A stretch of DNA of 64,000 nt from positions 186,001-250,000 of the forward strand of contig JBEAVE010000010.1 in assembly GCA_041161065.1 (NCBI GenBank), in the 5' to 3' direction. The DNA comes from DYRG01 sp041161065. Its GTDB lineage: Bacteria > Pseudomonadota > Gammaproteobacteria > Beggiatoales > Beggiatoaceae. Positions 8,219 to 17,458 of this stretch are shown here, in pieces. Each line of letters starts with the position of its first letter. The first letter of the stretch is position 1. The notes beneath the pieces are model-generated. The model made no database searches. It was not told the DNA's origin and saw nothing but the letters and a program-made list of their open reading frames with translations. Made by a program: the position numbers and the translations under genes.

Positions 8219-8293
8219 TGGGGTGTCGCCAAGCGGTAAGGCAGCGGGTTTTGATCCCGCCATTCAGTGGTTCGAATCCATTCACCCCAGCCA
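8219..8293 (+). tRNA. tRNA-Gln (anticodon TTG)
   Basis: A 75-base cloverleaf with encoded CCA. The acceptor stem is TGGGGTG (8219-8225) / CACCCCA (8283-8289), followed by discriminator G and CCA. The anticodon arm is GCGGG-TTTTGAT-CCCGC, giving TTG. The T-loop is TTCGAAT. It lies between ispE and prs, as in other gammaproteobacteria, and probably reads through from ispE. Confidence 0.97.
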
Positions 8294-8330
8294 TTCCTCT
8301 TCTTAAATCTGCTCGTTTGTGATATTCCTC

Positions 8331-9302
8331 ATGCCTGATGCTACTGGCTCTCATCCGCACAAAATGATTGTTTTTTCTGGCAATGCCAATCCTGAACTCG
8401 CCCGCGAGGTCGTCGATCACCTCAATTTACCGCTCGGTTCTGCGCATGTCGGGCGTTTTAGCGACGGCGAAATCCAAGTTGAAATCATGGACAATGTACG
8501 CGGCAAAGATGTGTTCATTATTCAGCCCACTTGCGCGCCCACCAATGATAATTTAATGGAATTATTGGTGATGATTGATGCGGTTAAACGTGCATCGGCG
8601 GGGCGCATCACCGCTGTGATTCCGTATTTTGGTTATTCTCGCCAAGATCGTCGTCCTCGATCCGCGCGCGTGCCGATCACCGCCAAAGTCATCGCCAACA
8701 TGATCAGCAGCGTCGGCGCAAACCGCGTTTTGACCATCGATCTTCACGCCGACCAAATTCAAGGCTATTTCGATTTACCTGTCGATAATATTTATGCGTC
8801 ACCGGTGTTGTTGGGTGATATTTGGAAAAAAGAATATCCTCATTTGATGGTCGTTTCGCCAGATGTGGGCGGGGTGGTTCGGGCGCGGGCGGTCGCAAAA
8901 CACTTAGATGACGCGGACTTAGCGATCATCGACAAACGTCGTCCTCGTCCCAATGAAGCCAAAGTTATGCACATTATCGGCGATGTCAAAGATCGGAGCT
9001 GCGTATTAATTGACGATTTGGTCGACACCGCCGGCACATTATGCAAAGCCGCCGATGCCCTCAAAAATCACGGCGCATCACGGGTGGTTGCTTATTGTAC
9101 GCACGCGGTTTTATCCGGAAAAGCCATTGAAAATCTTGAAAATTCTGAGATTGACGAACTGGTTGTCACAAATACAATTCCTTTGAAACCCACCGCGCGG
9201 GCGTGTCCCAAAATCCGCCAATTAAGCATCGCCGAAATGCTCGCCGAAACGATGCGCCGCATCAGCGAAGAAGAATCGGTGAGTTCTTTGTTCATGGATT
9301 AA
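8331..9302 (+). CDS. prs: Prs, ribose-phosphate pyrophosphokinase
   Basis: Prs makes PRPP from ribose 5-phosphate and ATP for nucleotide, histidine and tryptophan synthesis. The 323-residue protein shows the family blocks: FSGNANPELA, FSDGEIQVEI, FIIQPTCAPTNDNLMEL, YFGYSRQDRRPR, the metal/ATP site DLHADQIQGYFDLPVDN, VVSPDVGGVVRARA and the PRPP loop VLIDDLVDTAGTL. The start is ATG 8331; an in-frame GTG at 8319 and an ATG at 8364 are possible. Relatives begin with MPD, which fits 8331. The rplY/pth genes that often follow prs are not here; a hairpin and a small-RNA locus follow instead. Confidence 0.97.
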   Translation: MPDATGSHPHKMIVFSGNANPELAREVVDHLNLPLGSAHVGRFSDGEIQVEIMDNVRGKDVFIIQPTCAPTNDNLMELLVMIDAVKRASAGRITAVIPYFGYSRQDRRPRSARVPITAKVIANMISSVGANRVLTIDLHADQIQGYFDLPVDNIYASPVLLGDIWKKEYPHLMVVSPDVGGVVRARAVAKHLDDADLAIIDKRRPRPNEAKVMHIIGDVKDRSCVLIDDLVDTAGTLCKAADALKNHGASRVVAYCTHAVLSGKAIENLENSEIDELVVTNTIPLKPTARACPKIRQLSIAEMLAETMRRISEEESVSSLFMD

Positions 9303-9307
9303 AAAAC

Positions 9308-9359
9308 TTACCGTTCTCTCCGCCTCATTTCTATCAGAAACCCGTGGAGCAAACGGTAA
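9308..9359 (+). other. Stem-loop directly after prs
   Basis: TTACCGTT (9308-9315) pairs perfectly with AACGGTAA (9352-9359), and CTCC (9318-9321) with GGAG (9346-9349), leaving a symmetric 2x2 internal loop and a 24-base apical loop. No U-tract follows, so it may be a transcript-end protecting structure or a factor-dependent terminator and not an intrinsic one. Confidence 0.5.
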
Positions 9360-9425
9360 CATTGTGTTGTATTTCCTTTTCTCCTGATTTTATTCTGCAC
9401 TGCCAAAATATTTAAAATATAAGTA

Positions 9426-9454
9426 TTGACTAATATGCTAAATCTCTGTAGAAT
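9426..9454 (+). promoter_or_regulatory. Strong sigma-70 promoter of the candidate small RNA
   Basis: TTGACT (9426-9431) and TAGAAT (9449-9454) are separated by exactly 17 bases, with one mismatch to consensus in each hexamer. No plus-strand coding sequence lies downstream before a strong terminator at 9523-9549, so this promoter would make an RNA of about 90 bases. Confidence 0.75.
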
Positions 9455-9460
9455 GCGCTT

Positions 9461-9549
9461 CATTGGTTACGTAGGTAGCTTTCCTCGTAATCACAGACTC
9501 CTCCATCCTCCTTTGGTGGTTTGGCACGGCAACCGCCGTGCCTTTTTTT
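9461..9549 (+). ncRNA. Candidate small regulatory RNA, about 88 nt, CU-rich
   Basis: The transcript predicted from the promoter at 9426-9454 runs from about 9461 to the U-tract at 9549. Three stems can be drawn. The first is GGTTACG (9465-9471) with CGTAATC (9486-9492), extended by AGG/CCT across a bulged T. The second is short, CCATC (9503-9507) / GGTGG (9515-9519), with a CTCCTTT loop. The third is the terminator. The middle section (about 9497-9514) repeats CTCC/TCCTCC, complementary to Shine-Dalgarno GGAGG, a layout common to CU-rich sRNAs that block translation starts. No known RNA family (4.5S, tmRNA, 6S, RNase P) fits its size and sequence. It has no open reading frame with a ribosome site. 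Confidence 0.65.
9523..9549 (+). terminator. Rho-independent terminator of the candidate small RNA
   Basis: GGCACGGC (9523-9530), loop AACC, GCCGTGCC (9535-9542), then seven T. This is a perfect 8-pair GC-rich stem. The T-run overlaps by two bases the stop codon of the convergent yhdP gene. The opposite strand has no U-tract, so it acts on plus-strand transcripts. Confidence 0.92.
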
Positions 9550-12500
9550 ATTCATCAATCATCTCAATACGCGGTTTTTCCCAACTTTCGGTTATTTTAT
9601 AACGAAATTGAATAATTTGATTTAATTCTTCCTTTAACATGGATTGCAACAACAATGTCATCGCTTTCAAACCCACACCCCCTAACGCCAATGAAATCAC
9701 AGATAGCGTATTTGCAATGTGCGGCATTACAATCATCGTTTGATCATATAAATGGCGGCGCAAATCCGTTTTACCTTGAATCAGGACATTGCTCATGGTA
9801 CTTTCCAATAATAATCCTTTAGTTTCTGCAAACCCTTCCGCAAATTGAAATTGCCCACCAATGTTTTCAAATTCTAACCCCGTTCCTAACACATCACCAA
9901 AATCTAAAAACAATCGTCGCGGCGCAGCGTACAAATCAAATAAACCAAAGAATCTTCCCGCACCCGGTTCAATATCTTCTAAACGACCTTTTGAAATATT
10001 CAAATCCAAAATACCTTCCAAATATCCTCGATCGAATTGTAATGGATCGCCCGGAAAATTTCCTTGAAAATTAGCGCGAACTTTTCCTCCACTTATTGCA
10101 CCACTTTTATACCCTAATTGTTTTAAACCATGTCCAAAATTATCACTTTGCAATTGTATTTGTAATGATGTCAATTGTGGTGAAAGTTTCCAGCTCCCAT
10201 TTGCTTCAATATCCAAATGCTCCACTTGCGCTTGTAATTTATTAATAGTTAGCCCTTCTTCTGATGAAGTTGTTTGAAACCGCCAAATCCCCAAATTCAA
10301 ATCATTAATTTTTAATTCTCGACATTTCACCTGCAATTCAGGTAGTTCACGCGGATCAAATCGGATTATTTGATTAACTGTATCACGATCTTTTAAAGGC
10401 AAAATATTTTTATCTTGTTGTTTTTTATCATTTTTAACATCAATAAATAACCGTTCTAAATCAATTTTTAATATGTCATCGCTATAGTTTATTTTACCCG
10501 CAATTTTATCAGCATTAATGGTCATTTTTTCTAAATCTCCTTTCAAATATACATTTTGCCAATGTTGATTTACGAATGTTAAGGACGGTGTATAAACATC
10601 AAAAAACCATTTTGGTAACAAATTATTTGATGAATAAATCGGTTTATTATCAGTTAAAAACGTCCATTGTTCTAAATTTATTTTAGGTAATGTTCCAGCT
10701 ACTTTCCAACCTATCTGATTATCTAAAGAGGCTAATTTTTCTCCAAATTGTAAAACACCTTGTTTCATATCTGCACTAAATTTACCATTAAAAATATTTC
10801 CATATTGAAATAGACCATGCCCTTTTTTTTCTAAAGGAACAACATAACGCAATAAACGATTTTGCTCAGCTTTTTTTCCAAAGGGTTCTGGTAAAATAAT
10901 TGCCGCTCCATTCAAATGGCTGGTAATTTCTAATGTTGAGGGTTTTTCTTCTGAAGGGTAAAGGATTTTTGCTTGCCAATCTGTTTGCCCACTTAAATAC
11001 CAAAGAAAAGAAGAAAATTGAGGATTTATTCGCTTAAATAAACAATCTAAAAAAACCCGATCTGCTTTCCCCTGCAAATCAATTTGTAATCCATTTTCTT
11101 CATCTTTATTGATTTCTAATTGTATTGGATATTCTAATAATTTAGCATTTAATTCTTCTGAATATAAACCATCATTATCAAAATAAATTTCTCCTGTTAA
11201 ATGGGTTAATGACAAATCTTTTTTACGGAGCAATTCATTAGATAATTGATTGTTTTTCAAATAAATTAAACCCTCTGTTTCAACCCCCCCATTTTTTGTC
11301 AATGGGATCGTTAATTTTAAATTTAATGTCATCTCGCCTTTTAAGTTTAAACCTTGTAAATCAAGGAGTTCATCTAATGGGCTTTTGTGGATAAATTGCA
11401 AAGCTGCCGCCGAATTGCCATTTACCTGTCCATCGACGGTTAAAAGAGGTTTTTTGCTAATTAAATCATGAATAACTACTTGAGTTGTCGGCGAAATTTG
11501 GCTATCGGCAATTCTACCAGAATGCGCATTAATGGTTAGCGCATTATCCTTAAATATTACATTGGCATTAGCTTTTGTAATTTCTCCCCAGTTTTCAGCA
11601 TAATTTATTGTTGTATCAATGAGTTGTGCATCTGCAGTGAATTGATGATTTTTCCAAATAGCCTGCGCATTTTTTATAATTCCGCTGGATAATCCGTGAG
11701 TTAGCCACTGTCGCGCCCCTTTGGCGGTTTGCGGAACATAACGATAAATTGCCGCCGTTTGCGCATTTTTTATATCAAGTTGCCAATTATCAAATGTCCC
11801 TGTGATTTGTAAATTAGAAATATCTTCATTTGAAAGTGTGATTTCAAATTGAGGGTTGGAATTCCAAACAAGATTGGTTTGAAGTTGCTTAATTTTGAGC
11901 GGTTCATCGTCGTAAAGATTTTTAATTGAAAAAACTAAATCATGACCTTGAAATTGAGCTGTTACAAATTGATCAATAATATTGATATTAATATCTTTTA
12001 AGAAACCTTCAAATTTAAGAGAAGAATTAAAAGCAGATAAAATAGCAGGATCGAGGGTTGGTATATTGATTTGACCGCTTAATACTGGGGTTTGTTGCCA
12101 TTGTATTTGTAAATGTGTTTTGATGCTTGGAATAATAGTTGTTTGATTGGCGAGTTGTAAATGTGCTTGTTGTGAAAGAAAATGGAAATTTGTTTCTAAT
12201 GATTCTGGATTTAATTCTACATTAAAATCTAATAATCCTTTTGTGAGTTTAAAAGGCATCTTGATATTTGAAGAAAGCTGTTCTAATTTTCCACTAAGTA
12301 TATAATTTTTATTATATTTTATCCATTCAGCTTGTGCAATTTTAATAGAAAAATCCGCATTAGAAAGCGTGGTATTTTCTAAATAAAGGTGCGTTTGTGA
12401 AATAAAAGGGTCAATTTTTTGGGCGAGTTGAATGATTTCTTGATTTAGTAAAGGCGGGGTATTTGTAGATGTCGGAATAGTAATGTTTAATCCATTCAAA

Positions 12501-12823
12501 TTGATATATTTGATAATGGGTTTTTGCACTAGAATAGTTGAAAACAAATCTAATTCAACTGTTGCACTATGAAGCTGGTGTTTTCCGATTTGTAATTGCT
12601 CTAATTGAATTTGAGGATTGGCATTTTTCCAATTAGGTTTGAGCATTTGTAATGTAACGGGTTGTTCTAATATGTTTGCTAACCAAGCAGTTAAATGATC
12701 GCGTTGTTGTTCTAATTGCCAAAACGCGAAATAAACCAACGCGATAAACAAACACCCCGTTAGCAAGGATAGAAATAACACCCGCCACACTGCGTGTAAT
12801 AAGAAACGACTCACTTTCAACAT
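9548..12823 (-). CDS. yhdP: YhdP-like AsmA-family inner-membrane/periplasmic protein
   Basis: A 1091-residue protein with one N-terminal membrane helix (about residues 13-35, VLFLSLLTGCLFIALVYFAF) and a very long periplasmic part of alternating beta strands. It ends in an AsmA-like C-terminal domain (GILDLNISKGRLEDIEPGAGRFFGLFDLYAAPRRLFLDF is split across about residues 940-985). This is the layout of YhdP/DUF3971 proteins, which with TamB and YdbH help move phospholipid between the inner and outer membrane in E. coli. Length is somewhat below the E. coli protein (about 1270). It follows glnD by 30 bases on the same strand. The family call is firm; the transport role is taken from the family. 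Confidence 0.9.
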   Translation of the reverse strand: MLKVSRFLLHAVWRVLFLSLLTGCLFIALVYFAFWQLEQQRDHLTAWLANILEQPVTLQMLKPNWKNANPQIQLEQLQIGKHQLHSATVELDLFSTILVQKPIIKYINLNGLNITIPTSTNTPPLLNQEIIQLAQKIDPFISQTHLYLENTTLSNADFSIKIAQAEWIKYNKNYILSGKLEQLSSNIKMPFKLTKGLLDFNVELNPESLETNFHFLSQQAHLQLANQTTIIPSIKTHLQIQWQQTPVLSGQINIPTLDPAILSAFNSSLKFEGFLKDININIIDQFVTAQFQGHDLVFSIKNLYDDEPLKIKQLQTNLVWNSNPQFEITLSNEDISNLQITGTFDNWQLDIKNAQTAAIYRYVPQTAKGARQWLTHGLSSGIIKNAQAIWKNHQFTADAQLIDTTINYAENWGEITKANANVIFKDNALTINAHSGRIADSQISPTTQVVIHDLISKKPLLTVDGQVNGNSAAALQFIHKSPLDELLDLQGLNLKGEMTLNLKLTIPLTKNGGVETEGLIYLKNNQLSNELLRKKDLSLTHLTGEIYFDNDGLYSEELNAKLLEYPIQLEINKDEENGLQIDLQGKADRVFLDCLFKRINPQFSSFLWYLSGQTDWQAKILYPSEEKPSTLEITSHLNGAAIILPEPFGKKAEQNRLLRYVVPLEKKGHGLFQYGNIFNGKFSADMKQGVLQFGEKLASLDNQIGWKVAGTLPKINLEQWTFLTDNKPIYSSNNLLPKWFFDVYTPSLTFVNQHWQNVYLKGDLEKMTINADKIAGKINYSDDILKIDLERLFIDVKNDKKQQDKNILPLKDRDTVNQIIRFDPRELPELQVKCRELKINDLNLGIWRFQTTSSEEGLTINKLQAQVEHLDIEANGSWKLSPQLTSLQIQLQSDNFGHGLKQLGYKSGAISGGKVRANFQGNFPGDPLQFDRGYLEGILDLNISKGRLEDIEPGAGRFFGLFDLYAAPRRLFLDFGDVLGTGLEFENIGGQFQFAEGFAETKGLLLESTMSNVLIQGKTDLRRHLYDQTMIVMPHIANTLSVISLALGGVGLKAMTLLLQSMLKEELNQIIQFRYKITESWEKPRIEMIDE

Positions 12824-12853
12824 GGTAGATTCAAATCATAAATCTCGCCAATT

Positions 12854-15505
12854 TTAAGGAACACTATTGTCTAACAATTGAGAAAGTTGCTCTTGCAAAT
12901 AATCCAATTGTTCGGGAGAACGAATAGCTTGGTTGTTTCTATCCGTAATTACAAAAGTATCCTCTACTCGATTACCAAAAGTTGCTATCTTTGCGTTCTT
13001 CACTTTTGCTTCACCATTCATTAACGCCTGTGCAATCCGAGATAAAACCCCCGGACGGTCAGTTGTAATGATTTCCATAATCGTTTGGTTGTTTATATTA
13101 TCAATGTTGAAAATAACACGGGTTGGAACAGGAAAATATTTCAATACCCGCGCCCAAATTCTATTAATGGGTTTAATTGGCTGAGTTTCTTGAACGGCTA
13201 TTTCTAGGGCTTGCCTAATACTTTCTGCCCGTTCTTGATCTGAAATGGGTGAATTATCTTCCTCTAAAATAGTATAATTCACCAACGTACAACTGCCTGC
13301 GGTTGTAATAATATATGCGTCCATAATATTAACGTGTTGTAATTCTAAGCAATAGGTTGTATCGACAAATAAAGATTCTTTATCTTCTGCATAAATTAGA
13401 AACTCTGTCACGCCGCCTTCTTTGCTATGTCGAATAAGAACCAAAGGATTTTGGGAAGGCTTGTGTAGCATGGCTTGCGTTTCATGCGCAATATTCGTTG
13501 ATGTTGCACGCAAGAAATAATCATCATCAATCGCATTCCACAACTCTTTTGCTTTCAAACGATCCGCTGGTTGTAATAAATCTAATGCGTGGTTTTTTAA
13601 ATCACGAATTCTCACTTGTTTATCGATGGGATATAATAAACCTTGTTGCAGAGCTTGTTTGGTTTTTGAATACAAATTATATAGCAAAGAGGCTTTCCAA
13701 TCATTCCACAATTTAGGGCTTGTTGCTCTAATATCTGAAACCGTTAATAAATACAAATAATTCAAATGGGTCAAATCCCCAACCAGTTGAGCAAATGCAT
13801 TAATAATATCAGGGTCTGCAATATCTTTTCTTTGTGCCGTTGTCGACATAATCAAATGATTTCTTACTAACCACGAAACAAACCGACTATCTGCATCGCT
13901 CAAACCATGCGCCAAACAAAATTCTAAAGCATCTTCTGCTCCTAATTTTGAATGATCTCCTCGACGACCTTTTGCAATATCGTGAAATAAACCCGCCAAA
14001 TAAAGTAATTCGGGCTTGTGCAAATTCTGCATAATTTCAGAGCATTTGGGTAATTCATGATTGTGTTTTGGAATGCACAAACGACGCATATTTCTAATAA
14101 TAAATAACGTGTGTTGATCAACAGTATAAACATGAAATAAATCGTATTGCATTTGCCCCACAATTTTTCCGAAACTTGGAATATAAGCCGACAAAACACC
14201 GTAACGATTCATTGCTCTAAAAGCATGGGTAACACCTTGGGGTTGTCGAATGATTTCTACAAATAAACTACGGGTACGAATATCGCGAAGAAATGCCTGA
14301 TCAATGAGTTTATTATTTCGGCGAATTAAACGGGCTGTGCCTGCACGAATACCTTTTATTTCTGGGTGATATTGCCAAAGTAAGAAAATTTCTAATAAAG
14401 CGAAAGGATAACGTTCAAATACTCTTTCGTTTGTCACTTCAATAAAGTTATTGCAAATTTGAAAACGACTATTCAATGGTTTTATTTCTGTGGGACCTTC
14501 ATGTAAAATCACTTCTTGAAAATGTTGCAAAAGCATTTCATTCAATACAGTGATTTCACGGGCGGTTCGATAATATTGCTGCATAAAGTTTTCAACATCC
14601 ATGTGCTCATCGTCATCTTTATATCCTAAAGATTTTGCAACAGATCGTTGATAATCAAAGATTAATCTATCTTCATGGCGATTAGTTGTTTTGTGCAACA
14701 GATAGCGAATTTTCCAGAGGAAACTTTGGCATTGTAATAAGGTTTTGTGTTCTTCTTCGGTTAAGAATTGGTGTTTAACTAAATCGTATAAATTATTAGC
14801 ATCAAAATGGCGTTTAGTAACCCATGCAATGGTTTGTAAATCGCGTAATCCACCGGGTCCTTCTTTAATATTAGGTTCTAAATTATAAGCGGTATCATTA
14901 AATCTTAAATGACGCTGGCGTTGTTCGTGCATTTTTGCTTCAAAGAAAACTCGATCTTGCCAGATTTTATCGCTATTTGTTAAGTGTTGTAATGTTTCAT
15001 AGCAATGGGTTTCTCCGATAATTAAACGGGATTCAATTAAATTAGTGATAACGGTAATATCTTGTTCGGCGATTTCTACGCATTCGTTTAAGCTACGCAC
15101 GCTGCTACCGACTTCTAAGGAAATATCCCAGAGAAACATAATAAACTTTTGGATTTCTTGTTGGGTTTGTTCAGTGAGAGCATCTTGAGAGAGAATTAAA
15201 ATATCGACATCAGAGGAAGGGTGTAATTCACCGCGTCCATAACCGCCGACCGCAATTAAAGCAAGAGGGGTTTGAAAATGAAATAAAGTCCACACTTGGC
15301 GGAGGATTTGGTCGATTAACCACGCGCGTTGTAAAACCACTTCATCGGCGGATTTGGTCATTTCAAAACTGGCATTGAGCACGTCGCGCCCTTTCAATAA
15401 TGCCTCACGAAACAATGAGATAGGTTGCTGAGTTTGAAAAAGGGCTTGGCTAAATGCGTCATTATCAAAGAGTTGGGGATCAATAATTTGTTCAGAATTG
15501 TACAT
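12854..15505 (-). CDS. glnD: GlnD, PII uridylyltransferase/uridylyl-removing enzyme
   Basis: GlnD is the nitrogen sensor that uridylylates PII under nitrogen limitation and deuridylylates it when glutamine is high. The 883-residue protein has the full domain order: nucleotidyltransferase with VGGYGRGELHPSSDVDILIL (about residues 66-85), the GlnD linker domain, an HD hydrolase domain with LFHDIAKGRRGDHS, and two C-terminal ACT domains (the last with TTDRPGVLSRIAQALMNG). Family length is about 860-900. It lies in front of yhdP and is divergent from the yajR-like gene. The presence of nifUS under a nif-type promoter 20 kb away makes its role in nitrogen control relevant here. Confidence 0.97.
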   Translation of the reverse strand: MYNSEQIIDPQLFDNDAFSQALFQTQQPISLFREALLKGRDVLNASFEMTKSADEVVLQRAWLIDQILRQVWTLFHFQTPLALIAVGGYGRGELHPSSDVDILILSQDALTEQTQQEIQKFIMFLWDISLEVGSSVRSLNECVEIAEQDITVITNLIESRLIIGETHCYETLQHLTNSDKIWQDRVFFEAKMHEQRQRHLRFNDTAYNLEPNIKEGPGGLRDLQTIAWVTKRHFDANNLYDLVKHQFLTEEEHKTLLQCQSFLWKIRYLLHKTTNRHEDRLIFDYQRSVAKSLGYKDDDEHMDVENFMQQYYRTAREITVLNEMLLQHFQEVILHEGPTEIKPLNSRFQICNNFIEVTNERVFERYPFALLEIFLLWQYHPEIKGIRAGTARLIRRNNKLIDQAFLRDIRTRSLFVEIIRQPQGVTHAFRAMNRYGVLSAYIPSFGKIVGQMQYDLFHVYTVDQHTLFIIRNMRRLCIPKHNHELPKCSEIMQNLHKPELLYLAGLFHDIAKGRRGDHSKLGAEDALEFCLAHGLSDADSRFVSWLVRNHLIMSTTAQRKDIADPDIINAFAQLVGDLTHLNYLYLLTVSDIRATSPKLWNDWKASLLYNLYSKTKQALQQGLLYPIDKQVRIRDLKNHALDLLQPADRLKAKELWNAIDDDYFLRATSTNIAHETQAMLHKPSQNPLVLIRHSKEGGVTEFLIYAEDKESLFVDTTYCLELQHVNIMDAYIITTAGSCTLVNYTILEEDNSPISDQERAESIRQALEIAVQETQPIKPINRIWARVLKYFPVPTRVIFNIDNINNQTIMEIITTDRPGVLSRIAQALMNGEAKVKNAKIATFGNRVEDTFVITDRNNQAIRSPEQLDYLQEQLSQLLDNSVP

Positions 15506-15594
15506 AGATGTGTGCCTACAAAAAGGGGATTTTTACGGGGAATTTTTATAGTATGATAGCAAGGTTATGGCATTGACGCACTGATAAACACAAA

Positions 15595-16956
15595 ATGAAT
15601 ACGGATATTACCCCTCAAGAACGCCGCGCCGTGTGGGCGTTAGGCGGCATTATGGCATTGCGCATGATTGGTTTGTTCATGATTTTGCCGGTTTTTTCGC
15701 TTTACGCCACCCAATTACAAAATGTGACCCCCACGTTGGTCGGGCTGACCATTGGCATTTATGGTTTGACACAAGCCGCGCTGCAAATTCCGTTTGGAAT
15801 GTTGTCGGATCGATTTGGGCGCAAACCGATCATTACTATCGGATTGATTTTATTCATTATTGGGAGCATTGTCGCCGCTGTTTCAACCCATATCGAAGGG
15901 GTTTTGATCGGTCGAGCATTACAAGGCGCAGGTGCAATTTCTGCCGCATTAATGGCGTTAGTCGCTGATTTAACAGCAGAAGAGCACCGCGCCAAAGCGA
16001 TGGGTATTTTAGGCATGGGCATCGGCATGGCATTCATGATCGGCATGGCAGCAGGTCCCGTGTTAAGCCATTTAATCGGCGTGCCCAATATGTTTTGGTT
16101 AATTGCCGTGTTAGCGTTTCTCGCAATTGGGGTTTTATATTTCCTCGTTCCAAACCCCAAAGAAAGCCATTTGCACCGCGACGCAGAAACCGTTCCGTCG
16201 CAATTTAAACGGGTTTTAACTGATTTCAACTTAATGCGTTTGAACGCGGGCACATTGTTTCTCCATTCTCAATTAACAGCAATGTTTGTTGTTATCCCTT
16301 TAGCATTACAACAAGACGCAGGATTGCCCGCTGAACAACACGGGTGGCTTTATTTGCCCATTATGATTTTTGCAATGCTTGCCGCCGTCCCTTTTATTAT
16401 TATTTCTGAAAAGAAACACAAGGTAAAATTCTTCTTTATTTTAGCCATTATAACATTAACATTTGTACAATTGAGTTTAATCTTTTTGCACGAAAGTTTA
16501 ATGGGTTTAATTATTTTATTGTGGTTGTTTTTTGCCGCCTTTGTTTTCTTAGAAGCAAACTTACCGTCTTTAATTAGCCGCACTGCCCCCGCCGATAGCA
16601 AAGGAACGGCGTTAGGTGTGTTTGCAACATGGCAATTTCTAGGCGCATTTGTCGGGGGATTAATGGGCGGCTGGTTGCACCATAAAGTGGGGATTTCTGG
16701 CGTATTTGTTTTTTGCGGTATTTTGAATGTTTTATGGTTATTGGTAACGCTATCAATGAAAGCCCCTCGTTATTTGAGCAACCTTTTATTACATCTCAAT
16801 TGTAAAAGTGAGCAACACGCTCAAACGTTGGCGCAACAATTTTTAACTATTTCAGGCGTTGCCGAAGCGGTTGTTGTGTGTGAAGAACAGGTTGCCTATC
16901 TTAAAATAGATAAAACCCTCTTAGACGAAGCAGCATTGGAACAACTTTTAACTTAA
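15595..16956 (+). CDS. YajR-type MFS drug/H+ antiporter-like transporter
   Basis: A 453-residue protein with 12 predicted membrane helices and the MFS signature between helices 2 and 3 (GMLSDRFGRKPII), plus the antiporter-type motif C region with glycines in helix 5 (GIGMAFMIGMAAGPVLSH). After helix 12 (about residue 385) comes a soluble tail of about 65 residues (SEQHAQTLAQQFLTISGV...AYLKIDKTLL). It has the beta-alpha-beta character of the YAM domain that marks YajR. The gene directly precedes ssb (16-base gap), an order known in other gammaproteobacteria next to uvrA. The substrate is unknown. Composition changes within the gene: the first half is GC-richer than the second. Confidence 0.88.
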   Translation: MNTDITPQERRAVWALGGIMALRMIGLFMILPVFSLYATQLQNVTPTLVGLTIGIYGLTQAALQIPFGMLSDRFGRKPIITIGLILFIIGSIVAAVSTHIEGVLIGRALQGAGAISAALMALVADLTAEEHRAKAMGILGMGIGMAFMIGMAAGPVLSHLIGVPNMFWLIAVLAFLAIGVLYFLVPNPKESHLHRDAETVPSQFKRVLTDFNLMRLNAGTLFLHSQLTAMFVVIPLALQQDAGLPAEQHGWLYLPIMIFAMLAAVPFIIISEKKHKVKFFFILAIITLTFVQLSLIFLHESLMGLIILLWLFFAAFVFLEANLPSLISRTAPADSKGTALGVFATWQFLGAFVGGLMGGWLHHKVGISGVFVFCGILNVLWLLVTLSMKAPRYLSNLLLHLNCKSEQHAQTLAQQFLTISGVAEAVVVCEEQVAYLKIDKTLLDEAALEQLLT

Positions 16957-16972
16957 TTTTGGAGAAAAAGAT

Positions 16973-17458
16973 ATGGCTGGAAGTGTGAATAAAGTGATTT
17001 TAGTTGGTCATTTAGGAAAAGACCCTGAAATGAGAACAACGGCAAGTGGTATGCAAATGGCAACGTTTAGCCTTGCAACCAGTGAACGCTCAAAAGATAA
17101 AACAGAGAAAACCGAGTGGCATAATATCGTTATGTTTGACCGTCAAGCAGAAATCGCTGGGCAGTATTTGCGCAAAGGAAGTTTGGTTTTTCTTGAAGGT
17201 AAAATTCAAACCCGCAAATGGCAGGATAAGGACGGTAATGATCGTTACACCACAGAAATCATTGCGAATCAAATGACCATGCTAGGAAGTAAAGGAACTG
17301 AGCAAGGAAATTATATGCCTGCAGAAACCGCAATGCCTGTTTCTCAGCCGCGTTCAAATTACGCTCCGCCGCCCGCCGCCCCCAATTACACACCTGCTTC
17401 GCGCCCGCCTGTTCCTCCCCCGCCCAAAGCCGATTTTGATGATGATGTGCCTTTCTAA
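16973..17458 (+). CDS. ssb: Single-stranded DNA-binding protein Ssb
   Basis: A 161-residue SSB. An OB-fold occupies about residues 1-110 (SVNKVILVGHLGKDPEMR, TEWHNIVMFDR, KGSLVFLEGKIQTRKWQDKDG). A proline-rich linker follows, and then the acidic C-terminal tip DFDDDVPF that recruits RecQ, PriA, exonuclease I and other partners. GGAGAAA is correctly spaced before the ATG. Length and layout are standard. The stop codon TAA is immediately followed by the ATG of a glycosyltransferase gene, which implies translational coupling. Confidence 0.97.
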   Translation: MAGSVNKVILVGHLGKDPEMRTTASGMQMATFSLATSERSKDKTEKTEWHNIVMFDRQAEIAGQYLRKGSLVFLEGKIQTRKWQDKDGNDRYTTEIIANQMTMLGSKGTEQGNYMPAETAMPVSQPRSNYAPPPAAPNYTPASRPPVPPPPKADFDDDVPF

